A stretch of 64,000 nt of DNA from Ignavibacteria bacterium (GCA_025612245.1 JAAXKQ010000007.1:1-64000), one strand, 5' to 3'; positions 9,864 through 19,518 are shown, counted from the stretch's first letter. The notes: a model not told the origin generated them from the sequence alone. Made by a program: numbers and translations.

Positions 9864-11180
9864 ATGGATCAGGTGGTAGAAAAACAATTAAATTATAAAG
9901 TAAAAGATATCTCCCTGGCTGAATGGGGAAGAAAAGAAATTAAGCTCGCCGAGGCCGAAATGCCCGGACTTATGGCCTTAAGAAAAGAATACGGCCCTGC
10001 AAAACCCTTAAAGGGTGCCAGAATTGCAGGATGCCTGCACATGACAATACAAACCGCGGTACTGATAGAGACCCTGGTCGAACTCGGAGCCGAGGTTCAG
10101 TGGTCATCTTGCAACATCTTCTCTACACAGGACCACGCTGCCGCTGCAATCGCAAAGGCCGGCATTCCGGTATTTGCCTGGAAGGGCATGTCAACCGAGG
10201 AATTTGACTGGTGCATTGAACAGACACTGTTCTTTGGACAGGATAAGAAACCCCTTAATATGATTCTCGATGACGGTGGGGATCTTACAAATATGGTGCT
10301 CGACAAGTATCCTGAACTTGTAAAAGGGATCAGGGGACTTTCAGAAGAAACCACCACGGGCGTTCACAGGCTCTACGACAGGGTTACAAAAGGAACTCTT
10401 CCTCTTCCGGCATTCAACGTAAATGATTCGGTTACTAAGAGCAAATTCGATAACAAGTACGGATGCCGCGAAAGCCTGGTAGACGCCATCCGCCGCGCAA
10501 CAGACCTCATGCTGGCAGGCAAGGTTGCAGTTGTTGCGGGCTACGGAGACGTCGGCAAGGGCTCGGCACAGAGCTTAAGGAGCGCAGGCGTAAGAGTAAT
10601 CGTAACCGAGATCGACCCGATCTGTGCACTCCAGGCTGCAATGGACGGCTATGAAGTCAAGAAGATGTCGAACGCCATTCCAAGAGCTAACATTGTGGTT
10701 ACCTGCACCGGAAACAAGTCCATCGTAAGGGAAGAACACTTCCGCCTTATGAAGGATAAGACAGTTGTTTGCAATATCGGTCACTTCGATACGGAAATCG
10801 ATATGGCATGGCTTAATAAGAACTACGGTCATACAAAAGATACCATTAAACCTCAGGTGGATAAGTACACAATTGAGGGTAATGAGATCATCGTGCTTGC
10901 AGAGGGAAGACTGGTTAACCTTGGCTGTGCAACAGGCCATCCATCCTTTGTAATGAGCAATTCATTTACAAACCAGTGTCTTGCCCAGCTTGAACTCTGG
11001 ATGAACGCTGAAAAGTACGAAAACAAGGTCTATATGCTGCCAAAACACCTGGATGAGAAGGTCGCAAGACTGCACCTGGATCAGATTGGTGTTGAACTTG
11101 ACACACTGTCTCAGGATCAGGCAGATTACATCGGTGTTAAAGTGGAAGGGCCTTATAAGCCGGAATACTACCGTTATTAA
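9864..11180 (+). CDS. ahcY: S-adenosylhomocysteine hydrolase
   Basis: Splits S-adenosylhomocysteine to adenosine and homocysteine, relieving product inhibition of methyltransferases and regenerating the substrate of MetH (31431-35129). The 438-residue length matches the short form without the extra internal segment. NAD binding is shown by [12 protein letters not shown] (about residue 218); [11 protein letters not shown] contains the conserved Cys and His. The C-terminal tail ends KPEYYRY, where Lys and Tyr reach into the partner subunit's NAD site. It is translated from an ATG preceded by GGAAGGGTGTGAG and is co-transcribed with metK. A strong terminator follows. Confidence 0.97.
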   Translation: MDQVVEKQLNYKVKDISLAEWGRKEIKLAEAEMPGLMALRKEYGPAKPLKGARIAGCLHMTIQTAVLIETLVELGAEVQWSSCNIFSTQDHAAAAIAKAGIPVFAWKGMSTEEFDWCIEQTLFFGQDKKPLNMILDDGGDLTNMVLDKYPELVKGIRGLSEETTTGVHRLYDRVTKGTLPLPAFNVNDSVTKSKFDNKYGCRESLVDAIRRATDLMLAGKVAVVAGYGDVGKGSAQSLRSAGVRVIVTEIDPICALQAAMDGYEVKKMSNAIPRANIVVTCTGNKSIVREEHFRLMKDKTVVCNIGHFDTEIDMAWLNKNYGHTKDTIKPQVDKYTIEGNEIIVLAEGRLVNLGCATGHPSFVMSNSFTNQCLAQLELWMNAEKYENKVYMLPKHLDEKVARLHLDQIGVELDTLSQDQADYIGVKVEGPYKPEYYRY

Positions 11181-11205
11181 TTACAATAACATTTCACACA
11201 TTCTA

Positions 11206-11239
11206 AAAGCCCGGAGAATATCTTTTCCCTCCGGGCTTT
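11206..11239 (+). terminator. Terminator after metK-ahcY
   Basis: Stem AAAGCCCGGAG paired with CTCCGGGCTTT around an 11-base loop, followed by CTCTTATACTTT. It ends the metK-ahcY unit and directly adjoins heptad array B. Confidence 0.8.
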
Positions 11240-11242
11240 CTC

Positions 11243-11333
11243 TTATACTTTATACTTTTTAATTTTTCCTTTTTAATTTTTAATTTCTACTTTTTAATTT
11301 TCCCTTTTTCATTTTTCCTTTTTCCTTTCCTCC
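11243..11333. repeat. Heptad-period array B, running into the end of amrS
   Basis: Thirteen consecutive 7-bp units in unbroken register: TTATACT twice, TTTTAAT four times, TTTTCCT three times, and TTCTACT, TTTCCCT, TTTTCAT and TTCCTCC. The unit variants are shared with array A. The right third overlaps the 3' end of the minus-strand amrS gene; its stop codon lies within the TTTTCAT unit. Confidence 0.8.
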
Positions 11334-12358
11334 TCAAAGACTCCTGCAACCTGTGTGCCGCATATATAGCACTTACTCATCTGCAGCTTGTTTGATATGA
11401 TGCTGTGCCAGTCGCGCTTAATTAAAGGCGTGTGGCAGCCGGGGCAGTAGGTGGTCTGTCCCTCCATATTGTGTACGTTCCCGATATAGCAGTACTTGAT
11501 TCCGGCTTCAGTTGCAATCTTTCTTGCCATCTCAAGCGTGGAGACTGGAGTGCGGCTTTTCTCGGTCATCCTGAAATCGGGGTGAAAAGCGGTAAAGTGG
11601 TGGGGCACCGAGTCGCCTAAATTCTCAATAACCCAGCCTGTCATCCTCCTTAATTCTTCTTCTGAATCGTTTTCACCCGGAATAAGGAGCGTCGTTATCT
11701 CAAACCAGATGTCTGTCTCGTTCTTAAGCCATACAAGTGTATCCAGCACGGGATTAAGGTGCGAATACGTAACCCTGTGGTAAAAGTCCTCCGTAAAGCC
11801 CTTTAAGTCCACGTTTGCGGCATCTATGTATTTATAAACATCCTTGCGGGCTTCTTTGTCTATGTATCCAGCCGTAACCATTACGGATTTAAGGCCTTCT
11901 TCGCGTGCAAGCTTTGAGATGTCTATTACGTACTCGCCGAAAATTGTAGGGTCGTTATACGTGTAGGCAATCGAAGGGGCGCCGTATTGCTTTGCCAGCG
12001 CAACAACTTTTTCGGGCGAAGCCTCAAAGGAATTTTCGTCGTCGAGCCTTGCCTTGCTGATCGACCAGTTCTGGCAGAACTTGCAGCCCAGGTTGCAGCC
12101 GGCTGTACCGAAACTAAGCACCTGGGTTCCGGGCAGAAAATGGTTTAATGGTTTTTTCTCTATCGGATCCAGTCCGAATCCGGTCGGCCTTCCGTAGCCC
12201 AGCGAATAAAGCTCGCCATCGATGTTCTGCCTTATGAAACAGAAGCCTGCCTGCCCCTCGCCTAGCTTGCAGTAACGGGGGCATAAGGTGCAGAGTATCT
12301 TCCCGTCTTCGGTTTTCTCCCACCATTGGGCTAATTTTAATTTCTCTTTCGTTTCCAT
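11309..12358 (-). CDS. amrS: AmrS, radical SAM enzyme of the AmmeMemoRadiSam group
   Basis: Radical SAM protein of the pyruvate-formate-lyase-activating-like group. The cluster-binding motif CNLGCKFCQNW (CxxxCxxC) is at about residues 89-99. An N-terminal Cys motif (LCTLCPRYC) and a C-terminal pair of CxxC motifs (CPGC, CYIC) suggest additional metal sites, as in AmrS proteins. Its usual partners (the Memo-like and AMMECR1-like proteins) are not in this window. The 349-residue length is typical. The final residues RKKEK and the stop codon are encoded by heptad array B, so the tail is probably not conserved. The natural substrate of this family is not settled. Confidence 0.88.
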   Translation of the reverse strand: METKEKLKLAQWWEKTEDGKILCTLCPRYCKLGEGQAGFCFIRQNIDGELYSLGYGRPTGFGLDPIEKKPLNHFLPGTQVLSFGTAGCNLGCKFCQNWSISKARLDDENSFEASPEKVVALAKQYGAPSIAYTYNDPTIFGEYVIDISKLAREEGLKSVMVTAGYIDKEARKDVYKYIDAANVDLKGFTEDFYHRVTYSHLNPVLDTLVWLKNETDIWFEITTLLIPGENDSEEELRRMTGWVIENLGDSVPHHFTAFHPDFRMTEKSRTPVSTLEMARKIATEAGIKYCYIGNVHNMEGQTTYCPGCHTPLIKRDWHSIISNKLQMSKCYICGTQVAGVFEEERKKEK

Positions 12359-12480
12359 TATGATAATTTAAGTTTAAATATGTTTTACTTACCAAAAATT
12401 GCAAAATAATTGAATGATAATAAATCCAATTTAAGAGTAGTCGTTCTTAAGGTGCGGACTATGCGGCTTTGAAATGAAAA

Positions 12481-12519
12481 CACCCGCAGTAAAGGAGTAG
12501 TTCCTTTTGTCTGCGGGTG
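12481..12519 (-). terminator. Terminator after the Lon-like protease gene
   Basis: Outer stem CACCCGCAG / CTGCGGGTG with an inner AAAGGA / TCCTTT pairing. On the minus strand it is followed by TTTTCATTTC. It sits 20 bp beyond the stop of the minus-strand protease gene. Confidence 0.75.
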
Positions 12520-12539
12520 AATGCCTGCTTTGGTAAGGA

Positions 12540-15056
12540 TTATTTCTTCTTTTGGGAAACTGCCGGCAGCCTCTTATTTACTTCCTTTGAGAGCGTCTGC
12601 CCGTTTTGTTTTACCACTCCGTCAGCGCCGTTTTTTCTGGCAACGGGCTTAATTTTGGCGTACATGTCCTTAAGCTTCTTTTCCACCAGGCCGAAGACTG
12701 TATTCTGCCCGAAGTGCCCCGACTTATCGGGCTTACCGGCCTTTACTCCCGTAAGTATCTCAATTGCCTCCTCAATCCTGGAAACGGCATAGACGTGGAA
12801 CTTTCCTTCCTTAGCCGCATCAATGATGTCGTCTCTGAGCATAAGGTCTTTCACGTTCTGCGCCGGAATTATTACGCCGTGATGCCTGTCTAAGCCGCGC
12901 CTTCGGCATACGTCAAAGAAACCTTCAATTTTTTCGTTAATGCCGCCTACGGGCTGAATGTCGCCTTTCTGGTTTACCGAGCCCGTTATGGCAATGGACT
13001 GCCTAAGAGGCAGCTCGGAAAAGGTCGACAGCAGGGCACAGACTTCGGCTGCCGAGGCGCTGTCGCCGTCAATCATTCCGTAGCCCTGCTCAAATACCAG
13101 GCTTGCCGAAAATGAAAGCGGAATTCTCTGCCCGAAGGTTTCCCTGAAGTATCCCGAAATTATGAGAACCCCTTTGTTGTGCGTGCTGCCGCTTAGGCCG
13201 GCTTCGCGTTCAACATTGATGAGGTTGCCCGCTCCTAGAGAAACTGAAGCCGTAATTCTGGTCGGCTTCCCGAATGAAAAGTAATCGGAGCCGTAAACTG
13301 CCAGCCCGTTAATCTGTCCCGTCCTTTCTCCCTCGGTATCAATTAAAATGCTCCCTTCTTCAATCATTTCCGAGATTTTCGATTCATAAAGAGCGTGCCT
13401 TTCCCGACTGTTATTATATGCCTGATGCACGTGGTACTCGCAGACAATCGATTCCCCGTCATCTTTTGCCCAGAAACTGGATTCCCTCAGTAGGTCCGCA
13501 ATAAAGGAAAACCTCGTCGTAAGCTTTTCCTTCTGCCCCGCGTAGCGGGAACTGTATTCAATGACGGCAGCAATAGCCGACTTGTCGAACTCCATCAGCT
13601 TTTCATTCTCAATCAGCTTTTTAATTACGCCTGCATATTCCTGCAGGTTATGATCGGTTCTCCTCATCTCATAGTCGAAATCCGACTTTATCTTGAAGAT
13701 TTTCTTAAAGTCATCCTCGTATGAGGCCAGGAGTGAATACATGTACTGATTGCCAATAAAAATCACCTTCGTATTGCAGTCTATTGGCTCTGGTTTTAGC
13801 ACCGTAGGTGAGAACTGGTAGTAGCTGAAGAAATCCTGTATCTCGAGCTTTCCGTACATGAGCACGCGCTTTAAGCTTTTCCAGACCCCGGGCTCCTGGA
13901 AGGCATCCATTGCGTTTAGGACCAGGTAGCCCCCGTTAGCTTTCAGGAATGAGCCTGCCTTGATCTTCGTAAAATCGGCATACCAGCCCCCGTGCCCGTC
14001 GGAGAACTTCTCTATTGTGCCGAAGAGGTTATTGTAAGAAGGCGTGGTTTCAATTACAATGGGGCACTCCTTTGTGTGAGTGTTATCCAGTATTATGTTT
14101 ACTTCGTATTCCTTGTAATAGTCAATTACAATGCCTTCTTCGGTTTCCTCTGTCTTCGGGCGTACACCCTTGAAGACGTCGAGCGAGTTAAATATGTTTT
14201 TTTCTACCTGGTCGAGGTAGCGGTCAACTTTCTCCCATTTGTATTTTTCTTTTATGTTGCTGATTGCACCCTTTACAATTACGTTTACGGTTTCTTTTTC
14301 CAGCTGCTGGAGTTTCTCCTGGTAATCCTGACTCAGCTTAAGCCCCTTCTTAAATACGCTCTGGAGCTCTTCCTGGTAAAGAGCGTATTTGGTGGAAATT
14401 TCCATTGCCTTTTCTTTGTCAATTTTCCCCTTGCGCACCTGCTCTTCGAGCTGCTGTATAAAAATGGGCTGGTTTTCAACCACGGGAAGCACCTCCGGGC
14501 GCGAAGCTTCTCCTACCTTAATCTGCCCCAGGGAAAAATTCTCTTTCTTCAGCTTTTCCTCAAATGTATTCATTAATACCTGCTCGCGGCTGCTGAATTC
14601 GGAGAGGATTTTCTTTCTTTCAACTTTATAGGATTCTGCCTCAAGAGCCTGAGGTATTTTATTCTGCAGGTACTGAATGGTGGATGCCAGGTCGTGCTTG
14701 AACTTTGCCGCTTCACCCGCCGGAAATACAAGAAGCAGCGGGTTATCCTGGTCCTCAAAGTTGTTTACGTAGGCATAGTCGTTCAAAACGGGGCACTTGG
14801 GCCTTATGCTTTCAAGCATCTTCTTTACCGTGGTTGCCTTGCCGGTCCCTGAGAGCCCAGTAATGAAAATGTTGTAGCCCGGGCTCCAGAGCTCAACTCC
14901 AATTTTCAGTGCTTTAAGCGCTCTTTCCTGCCCGATTATCTCGTTGACCGGGGTAATTTCTCCCGTTGAATCGAAATTAAATGTTTCGGGGCTGCACCTG
15001 AGTTTAAGTTCTTCCGGTTTTAGCTCCTTGTGAGCGTGCGCCTTAACAGCTTTCAT
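12540..15056 (-). CDS. Lon-type ATP-dependent protease (AAA_32 / S16 family)
   Basis: Cytoplasmic AAA+ protease of the shorter Lon-like group without the classical Lon N-domain. Walker A is GLSGTGKATT (about residues 66-75). A long charged helical segment follows (about 150-290), then the ATPase core with FLKANGGYLVLNAMDA (Walker B region, about 370-385). The C-terminal S16 domain has catalytic Ser in GDSASAAEV (about 660) and catalytic Lys in GGINEKIEGF (about 715). The 838-residue length fits this family, commonly annotated as Lon family or AAA family protease. It stands alone, with its own terminator. Substrates are unknown. Confidence 0.9.
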   Translation of the reverse strand: MKAVKAHAHKELKPEELKLRCSPETFNFDSTGEITPVNEIIGQERALKALKIGVELWSPGYNIFITGLSGTGKATTVKKMLESIRPKCPVLNDYAYVNNFEDQDNPLLLVFPAGEAAKFKHDLASTIQYLQNKIPQALEAESYKVERKKILSEFSSREQVLMNTFEEKLKKENFSLGQIKVGEASRPEVLPVVENQPIFIQQLEEQVRKGKIDKEKAMEISTKYALYQEELQSVFKKGLKLSQDYQEKLQQLEKETVNVIVKGAISNIKEKYKWEKVDRYLDQVEKNIFNSLDVFKGVRPKTEETEEGIVIDYYKEYEVNIILDNTHTKECPIVIETTPSYNNLFGTIEKFSDGHGGWYADFTKIKAGSFLKANGGYLVLNAMDAFQEPGVWKSLKRVLMYGKLEIQDFFSYYQFSPTVLKPEPIDCNTKVIFIGNQYMYSLLASYEDDFKKIFKIKSDFDYEMRRTDHNLQEYAGVIKKLIENEKLMEFDKSAIAAVIEYSSRYAGQKEKLTTRFSFIADLLRESSFWAKDDGESIVCEYHVHQAYNNSRERHALYESKISEMIEEGSILIDTEGERTGQINGLAVYGSDYFSFGKPTRITASVSLGAGNLINVEREAGLSGSTHNKGVLIISGYFRETFGQRIPLSFSASLVFEQGYGMIDGDSASAAEVCALLSTFSELPLRQSIAITGSVNQKGDIQPVGGINEKIEGFFDVCRRRGLDRHHGVIIPAQNVKDLMLRDDIIDAAKEGKFHVYAVSRIEEAIEILTGVKAGKPDKSGHFGQNTVFGLVEKKLKDMYAKIKPVARKNGADGVVKQNGQTLSKEVNKRLPAVSQKKK

Positions 15057-15307
15057 CTTAAAACCCTATTTGGTGAATGTATAAAATGAAAATAATAAAT
15101 TAAAAGAACAAATCCCGTAAAATTAAATGTCGGTTCTAACACCTTTAAAATATAATAATTTAACCTTAAACCGCCTTGCCGGCTGTCCCGTTTTTTATCC
15201 CCTTAAGTTTTACTTGAAAAATGTGCCTTAAGGATTTAGATTGTGGGGGGGAATTTTCGCGCACTCAGGTTCTTTTAATTTTTTTGTATCTTTTCATCAG
15301 GGGGAAA

Positions 15308-17674
15308 ATGAAAACGCTATACCGCATATGTTTTGCAATGTTTTTAATATCAGTGCTTTCCTTCCCGGGCAGGGCACAGTCAACTCTTTTTAACAGGACC
15401 GACGAGCCGGGTTACGGCTGCGGGGATCTTGAAGGCGGCTACGCTTCGGATCTGAGCGGCTACAGGGGAGACACACTTAAATTCTACATCTCAACTCACG
15501 CCCTGAACTACGACCTTAAAATTTACAGGTATGGCAGGACAAAAGAGCTCGTTGCAACCATTCCGAACGTAAAAGGGGGAATACACAGGGTAATGGAGGA
15601 TGATGCCGTTTACCTGCACGGCTGCAACTGGCCCGAGGCAGCAAGAATTGTAATCCCGGGCAACTGGAAACCCGGGGCATATCTGGCCGAGTTCCCGGCC
15701 CTGAGCGATACCATAAACCCCGTCCTTTTTTTCGTCAAGGACGCAAATACCACAAACAGACTCCTGGTTGTCTGCGCTACAAATACTTACCAGGCTTACA
15801 ACATGTTCGGCGGTAAGAGCACTTATACTTTTAACAGCAGCTACGGGGGACCCGGAATTTCTGACAACCGCTCCGATAAACTCTCCTTCTTCAGACCCTT
15901 TAACAGGAACCACCATAGCCAGGTAAACCGCGGCAGCTTTGCTGCCTACGACTCTAAGCTCATAAAATGGCTCGAAGAGGAGGGCTACGACGCGGACGTC
16001 GTTTCAGAAACCGATCTTGACCGCGACCCGTCGTACCTGATGAAGCACAAGGTGCTCCTTATTACGGGCCACAGCGAATACTGGAGCCGCAATATGCGCG
16101 ATAACGTGGAAGCCTTCCTGAATAACGGCAACCACTTTATGTGCCTTAGCGGCAATACATGCTGGTGGCAGATAAGATATGAAGATAACTACCACACCTT
16201 CGTCTGCTATAAACATAATCTCGAAGACCCATTTTACGGAAAGGAACAGGGAACACAGGAGTGGTATACAATTAAAAGGGAAAACCCCTTCCTCGGCACC
16301 AGCTATCAGCACGGGGGACAGGTAAATTATACCGGTTGCCTGCCCTGGACAAAAGGCTACGGGGGATATATTGTGAGAAATTCGCAGCACTGGGCCTTTG
16401 ATAATACGGGATTGTCCGAAGGCGACACGCTCGGCTACTACGCCGATTCCTCCATCGTCGGCTATGAAACTGACGCGGCTCTCTTTAAGTACAGAAACGG
16501 TATGCCTCTGCCTACAGGAAGCGACCAGACCCCGCTTAACTTTACACTCCTCGGCCTCTCTCCGGCAGACTTTCAGTCGGAAAATCTCGGAAATGAATGG
16601 TCTACTATGGGAATCTTTAAGTACAACAGGGATAAAAACCCGAACGCCGGATACGTCTTTAATGCCGCAACTGTCAGATGGGCCTGGGGACTCCAGTCGC
16701 ACACGACAAAAGTATCGCTTATGACTAAAAATATACTGGAGCATTTCCTGAAGGATAATTTCCCTCCAAGGTTTACCTCCTGGTGGCCGTTTACGGCAGG
16801 CTCGGAAGTGTGCCTGCAGAAGAAAATGCCCTTTAATTACAGAAAAATTAAGCTCCAGCAGGGTAAAAGAATATCCTTCAGGGTTAGCGCCGTTGATGAA
16901 AATAACGGACACGTTTCATACTACTGGACTGTAAATGATACTCTGGTGCCGGAAAATGGCAGTGTGCTCAAATTTAACTCTTCCGAACATCCCCTGGGCC
17001 TAAATTCGGTCAGGGCATACTCATTTAATTCCAAAGATACCGCCTCGATCAGCTGGGAAGTAAATGTTATGGCGGCCGGAAAGGATATCAAAATTGCGGC
17101 CGGGCCGGAACCGACCTTTTCTACGGGTAAGCTTTTCAGCTATTCACCCCTCGTAGAAGGAAATACCGCCGCCAACGTTCACTACAGAATTGACCACATA
17201 CCCGACTGGATGAGCTACGACCCCGAGGAAAATAAGTTCGAGGGAACTCCGGATATTGATGCCCCTCAGGAGGATAGTATCTGTGTTGCAGCCGTGGATA
17301 ACCTGGGAAATATGGATTTCGAGACGTTTAAGATACATAGCCTTGCAGAACTTTCCGTCATGGAAGAAAATACCCGCCCGGCAGATTTTGAGCTTCTGCA
17401 GAACTATCCCAATCCTTTTAACGGAATGACAAAAATCAGGTTTTACGCTAAAAGCACTGCTGTGGCTGAACTGGTAATTACAAACCTTAAGGGGCAGAAC
17501 GTTCGAAGCTTTAAGCTGGGGCAGGTTAATCCCGGATTTCACGACGTAAGCTGGGATGGCAGAAATGAAAACCGTGTGCCTGTTTCTTCAGGTGTTTATC
17601 TTTATAAGTTAAACTGTGTGCCGGCTCAGGGACCGGGCTATAGTATTGTAAAGAAAATGAGCTATATCAAATAA
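15308..17674 (+). CDS. Secreted DMFA-like protein with type IX sorting domain
   Basis: A 788-residue exported protein. The start at 15308 (GGGGG just upstream) gives a clean signal peptide (MKTLYRICFAMFLISVL to about residue 23). Residues about 25-500 resemble the large-subunit domain of N,N-dimethylformamidase (DMFA2-like), with GCGDLEGGY, TNTYQAYNMFGG, and TGHSEYWSRNMRD followed by GNTCWW. Residues about 500-690 look like cadherin/Ig-like putative-Ig folds (WTVNDTLVPENG; HIPDWMSYDPEENKFEGTP). The last 80 residues are a type IX sorting domain starting LLQNYPNPFNG and ending IVKKMSYIK. Real dimethylformamidase activity is not implied; the family is broad. An upstream start at 15221 is in frame but would bury the signal peptide. 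Confidence 0.8.
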   Translation: MKTLYRICFAMFLISVLSFPGRAQSTLFNRTDEPGYGCGDLEGGYASDLSGYRGDTLKFYISTHALNYDLKIYRYGRTKELVATIPNVKGGIHRVMEDDAVYLHGCNWPEAARIVIPGNWKPGAYLAEFPALSDTINPVLFFVKDANTTNRLLVVCATNTYQAYNMFGGKSTYTFNSSYGGPGISDNRSDKLSFFRPFNRNHHSQVNRGSFAAYDSKLIKWLEEEGYDADVVSETDLDRDPSYLMKHKVLLITGHSEYWSRNMRDNVEAFLNNGNHFMCLSGNTCWWQIRYEDNYHTFVCYKHNLEDPFYGKEQGTQEWYTIKRENPFLGTSYQHGGQVNYTGCLPWTKGYGGYIVRNSQHWAFDNTGLSEGDTLGYYADSSIVGYETDAALFKYRNGMPLPTGSDQTPLNFTLLGLSPADFQSENLGNEWSTMGIFKYNRDKNPNAGYVFNAATVRWAWGLQSHTTKVSLMTKNILEHFLKDNFPPRFTSWWPFTAGSEVCLQKKMPFNYRKIKLQQGKRISFRVSAVDENNGHVSYYWTVNDTLVPENGSVLKFNSSEHPLGLNSVRAYSFNSKDTASISWEVNVMAAGKDIKIAAGPEPTFSTGKLFSYSPLVEGNTAANVHYRIDHIPDWMSYDPEENKFEGTPDIDAPQEDSICVAAVDNLGNMDFETFKIHSLAELSVMEENTRPADFELLQNYPNPFNGMTKIRFYAKSTAVAELVITNLKGQNVRSFKLGQVNPGFHDVSWDGRNENRVPVSSGVYLYKLNCVPAQGPGYSIVKKMSYIK

Positions 17675-17691
17675 CCGGAAAAAGAATATTT

Positions 17692-17734
17692 AGGCTCAAA
17701 ACCGGCAGGATTTCTTTTTTTGCCGGTTTTAGCC
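17692..17734. terminator. Bidirectional terminator between convergent genes
   Basis: Stem AAAACCGGCA / TGCCGGTTTT, extended by GGCT / AGCC, with an internal run of T. It serves the secreted DMFA-like gene on the plus strand; on the minus strand its arm contains the stop codon of the SUI1 gene. Confidence 0.7.
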
Positions 17735-18088
17735 TTTTACTTTAATACCCTGCTTCTCAAAGTAAGCCCTTATGAGCTCCCTTTTTTCTCCCTGTATTTC
17801 TATGCTTCCTTTGCCTGCCTCAGTCTTGTAGGTCCCTCCCGAGCCGCACTTCTTCTTGAGCTCGCTTGTAAGATCCTTCAGGTAACTTTCGTTTAAGGGA
17901 AGCTTGTCTATAACCGTAACGGTCTTTCCGTGCCTGCCCGACTTCTCAATCCTTAAGACCGGCGTAATCTTCACGTTGCTCATATCCTCATCCTTCGGAC
18001 ACGTGCATTCGGAGATTAACTCCTTGCACCGGGGACACTTTTTGTTGACCTCGGGGTCCGTTGAATATACCAATCTGTAGTTCTTCAT
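17729..18088 (-). CDS. SUI1/eIF1-like translation initiation factor (YciH family)
   Basis: Small predicted RNA-binding factor thought to affect start-codon selection at the 30S ribosome. From ATG at 18088 (MKNYRLVYSTD) it has 119 residues. A Cys-rich N-terminus (CPRCKELISECTC) resembles a zinc knuckle seen in many bacterial YciH proteins. The SUI1 core follows: RIEKSGRHGKTVTVIDKL, then KKKCGSGGTYK and IEIQGEKRELIRAYF. An upstream in-frame ATG at 18121 would add 11 residues not typical of the family. It is monocistronic. Confidence 0.9.
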   Translation of the reverse strand: MKNYRLVYSTDPEVNKKCPRCKELISECTCPKDEDMSNVKITPVLRIEKSGRHGKTVTVIDKLPLNESYLKDLTSELKKKCGSGGTYKTEAGKGSIEIQGEKRELIRAYFEKQGIKVKG

Positions 18089-18150
18089 ATGGTAAATATA
18101 ATGGGATTGTAAGCGTTTCACAAATTTAATATAATTTTTGTAGGATAACT

Positions 18151-18192
18151 TCTTACAAAAAAAGTAGACTTTTTAGAAGTCTTTTTGTAAGA
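18151..18192. repeat. Inverted repeat upstream of the 392-residue hypothetical gene
   Basis: TCTTACAAAA pairs with TTTTGTAAGA, with inner AGACTT / AAGTCT around a TTTA loop, giving a nearly continuous AT-rich hairpin. It sits in the 251-bp gap between the divergent SUI1 and hypothetical genes. It could be an operator or a structured leader. A second small GC stem (CCGCACCC / GGGTGGG region, 18239-18256) follows. Neither matches an RNA family I recognise. Confidence 0.4.
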
Positions 18193-18339
18193 AAAGATTG
18201 ACTTATTCTTTTTCATGTTATAACTTAATTAAAAGAGCCGCACCCAAAGGGGTGGGAAATCGGATTAATAACCGGTATTCATACAGCTTCTTTTCTGGTT
18301 ATGGAGTATAATAGATGAATCTTATTATTTAAGAAGAGG

Positions 18340-19518
18340 ATGCAGGCTGTGAATCAAAACGCAATAAAAGAACTTATGAAAAGTAACAATAAAAATTTGT
18401 CTGAAGACAATATTCCTGAATTTATACTCGAAAATATTGAGAAGGAAAAAAAGTTCGGTGCAATGATCAGTGAGATTAAAAAGGATCTGAAGAATAACCC
18501 CGCGTATAAAGAATTCTTCGGCCGTTATAACCCCTCAAGCGTGGAATCATTCATAGATACCTACGCCCTGAAGAAAACCAGGTATCTTACCTATGGAGAA
18601 ATGCTGAAGGAAAATGAGGAAAACGCTTTCCTGAGGCGCCAGATGGAAGCCGAGGAACGCCTGTGGGAAATCCAAAGAAAAAAACTCTTTAACATCGAAT
18701 GCCAGTGGAGGGCAGAGCTGATTAAAATTAGGGGAATTGAAATTACGCTCGACTTTGAATACTGGGAGAAAAATATTGAGAACTGCCCGTTTATCGACCC
18801 GATTTCCGAAGAGGACTTCAGCCTTTATTATGAATATATACTTAGCGATAACTTCCGCGATTTTGAGCTGGATTATATGTGGATGGGTTATAACGAAATT
18901 AAGGAAAGCCTGAATGCAAACGAGGACATTCCGCCCTGGTACGAATACTACGACAACCGCATGGCCTCGGGCTCTCTTATGTTGCTCCCCGATATTAGAG
19001 GGGAAAGGGAGGAATATTACCTGGCCATCTGGCGCAAACATAATTCCGAAAAGGATAAAAAACAGCACCGCCCGCGCAAAACCCAAAAACCCGACTCCCG
19101 GCCCCCGCTCTACGGGCACGACCTGGGCGCAATTGAAAGCTTCATAAAGACTTTCGAGGATGGCAGAATACTTGAATATTTCAGGCTTTACGAAAGGGAA
19201 CTGAGCGATTCGAATAACGAGCTTGAACAGGCTATCACAATCCTTAAGAACGCCGGCGAAAAAATCCCAGTGGATTTTAACGAGGACTGGCGCCAGGCTG
19301 TGATTCAGGCTGCCAGAAAATATGAACAGAAAAATCTTGCACTGGCATGCAAAAAAGCCTTCCAGCAGTACCAGTACAGAACGAAGATAGGCATCGCACA
19401 TGAGGTCCATTCCAGCGACGAGAACATACAGTGGGCACAGGAATGGTCGCAGCAGATAAAAAATAACATCATACAGGCAAGGACTTTGCTCGGTGAACCG
19501 GGCGACCTTAACTTTTAA
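18340..19518 (+). CDS. Hypothetical protein, 392 residues
   Basis: I do not recognise this protein. It is soluble and highly charged, rich in Glu, Lys, Tyr and Trp, with no signal peptide, membrane segment or Cys pair. The first 135 residues are mostly helical and charged ([21 protein letters not shown] looks like a short coiled coil near 95-115). The centre (135-230) has aromatic runs such as [11 protein letters not shown] basic linker [17 protein letters not shown] near 240 separates a second helical half. Codon use matches the neighbours. A 361-codon open frame lies antisense, but this strand has the credible protein. It stands alone between the SUI1 gene and the aldolase gene; no function can be assigned. 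Confidence 0.7.
   Translation: MQAVNQNAIKELMKSNNKNLSEDNIPEFILENIEKEKKFGAMISEIKKDLKNNPAYKEFFGRYNPSSVESFIDTYALKKTRYLTYGEMLKENEENAFLRRQMEAEERLWEIQRKKLFNIECQWRAELIKIRGIEITLDFEYWEKNIENCPFIDPISEEDFSLYYEYILSDNFRDFELDYMWMGYNEIKESLNANEDIPPWYEYYDNRMASGSLMLLPDIRGEREEYYLAIWRKHNSEKDKKQHRPRKTQKPDSRPPLYGHDLGAIESFIKTFEDGRILEYFRLYERELSDSNNELEQAITILKNAGEKIPVDFNEDWRQAVIQAARKYEQKNLALACKKAFQQYQYRTKIGIAHEVHSSDENIQWAQEWSQQIKNNIIQARTLLGEPGDLNF

Noticed and set aside
16004-16912. A 302-codon minus-strand frame inside the DMFA-like gene
   Set aside because: Fully contained in a well-supported gene with recognisable domains; no ribosome-binding site and no sensible protein.
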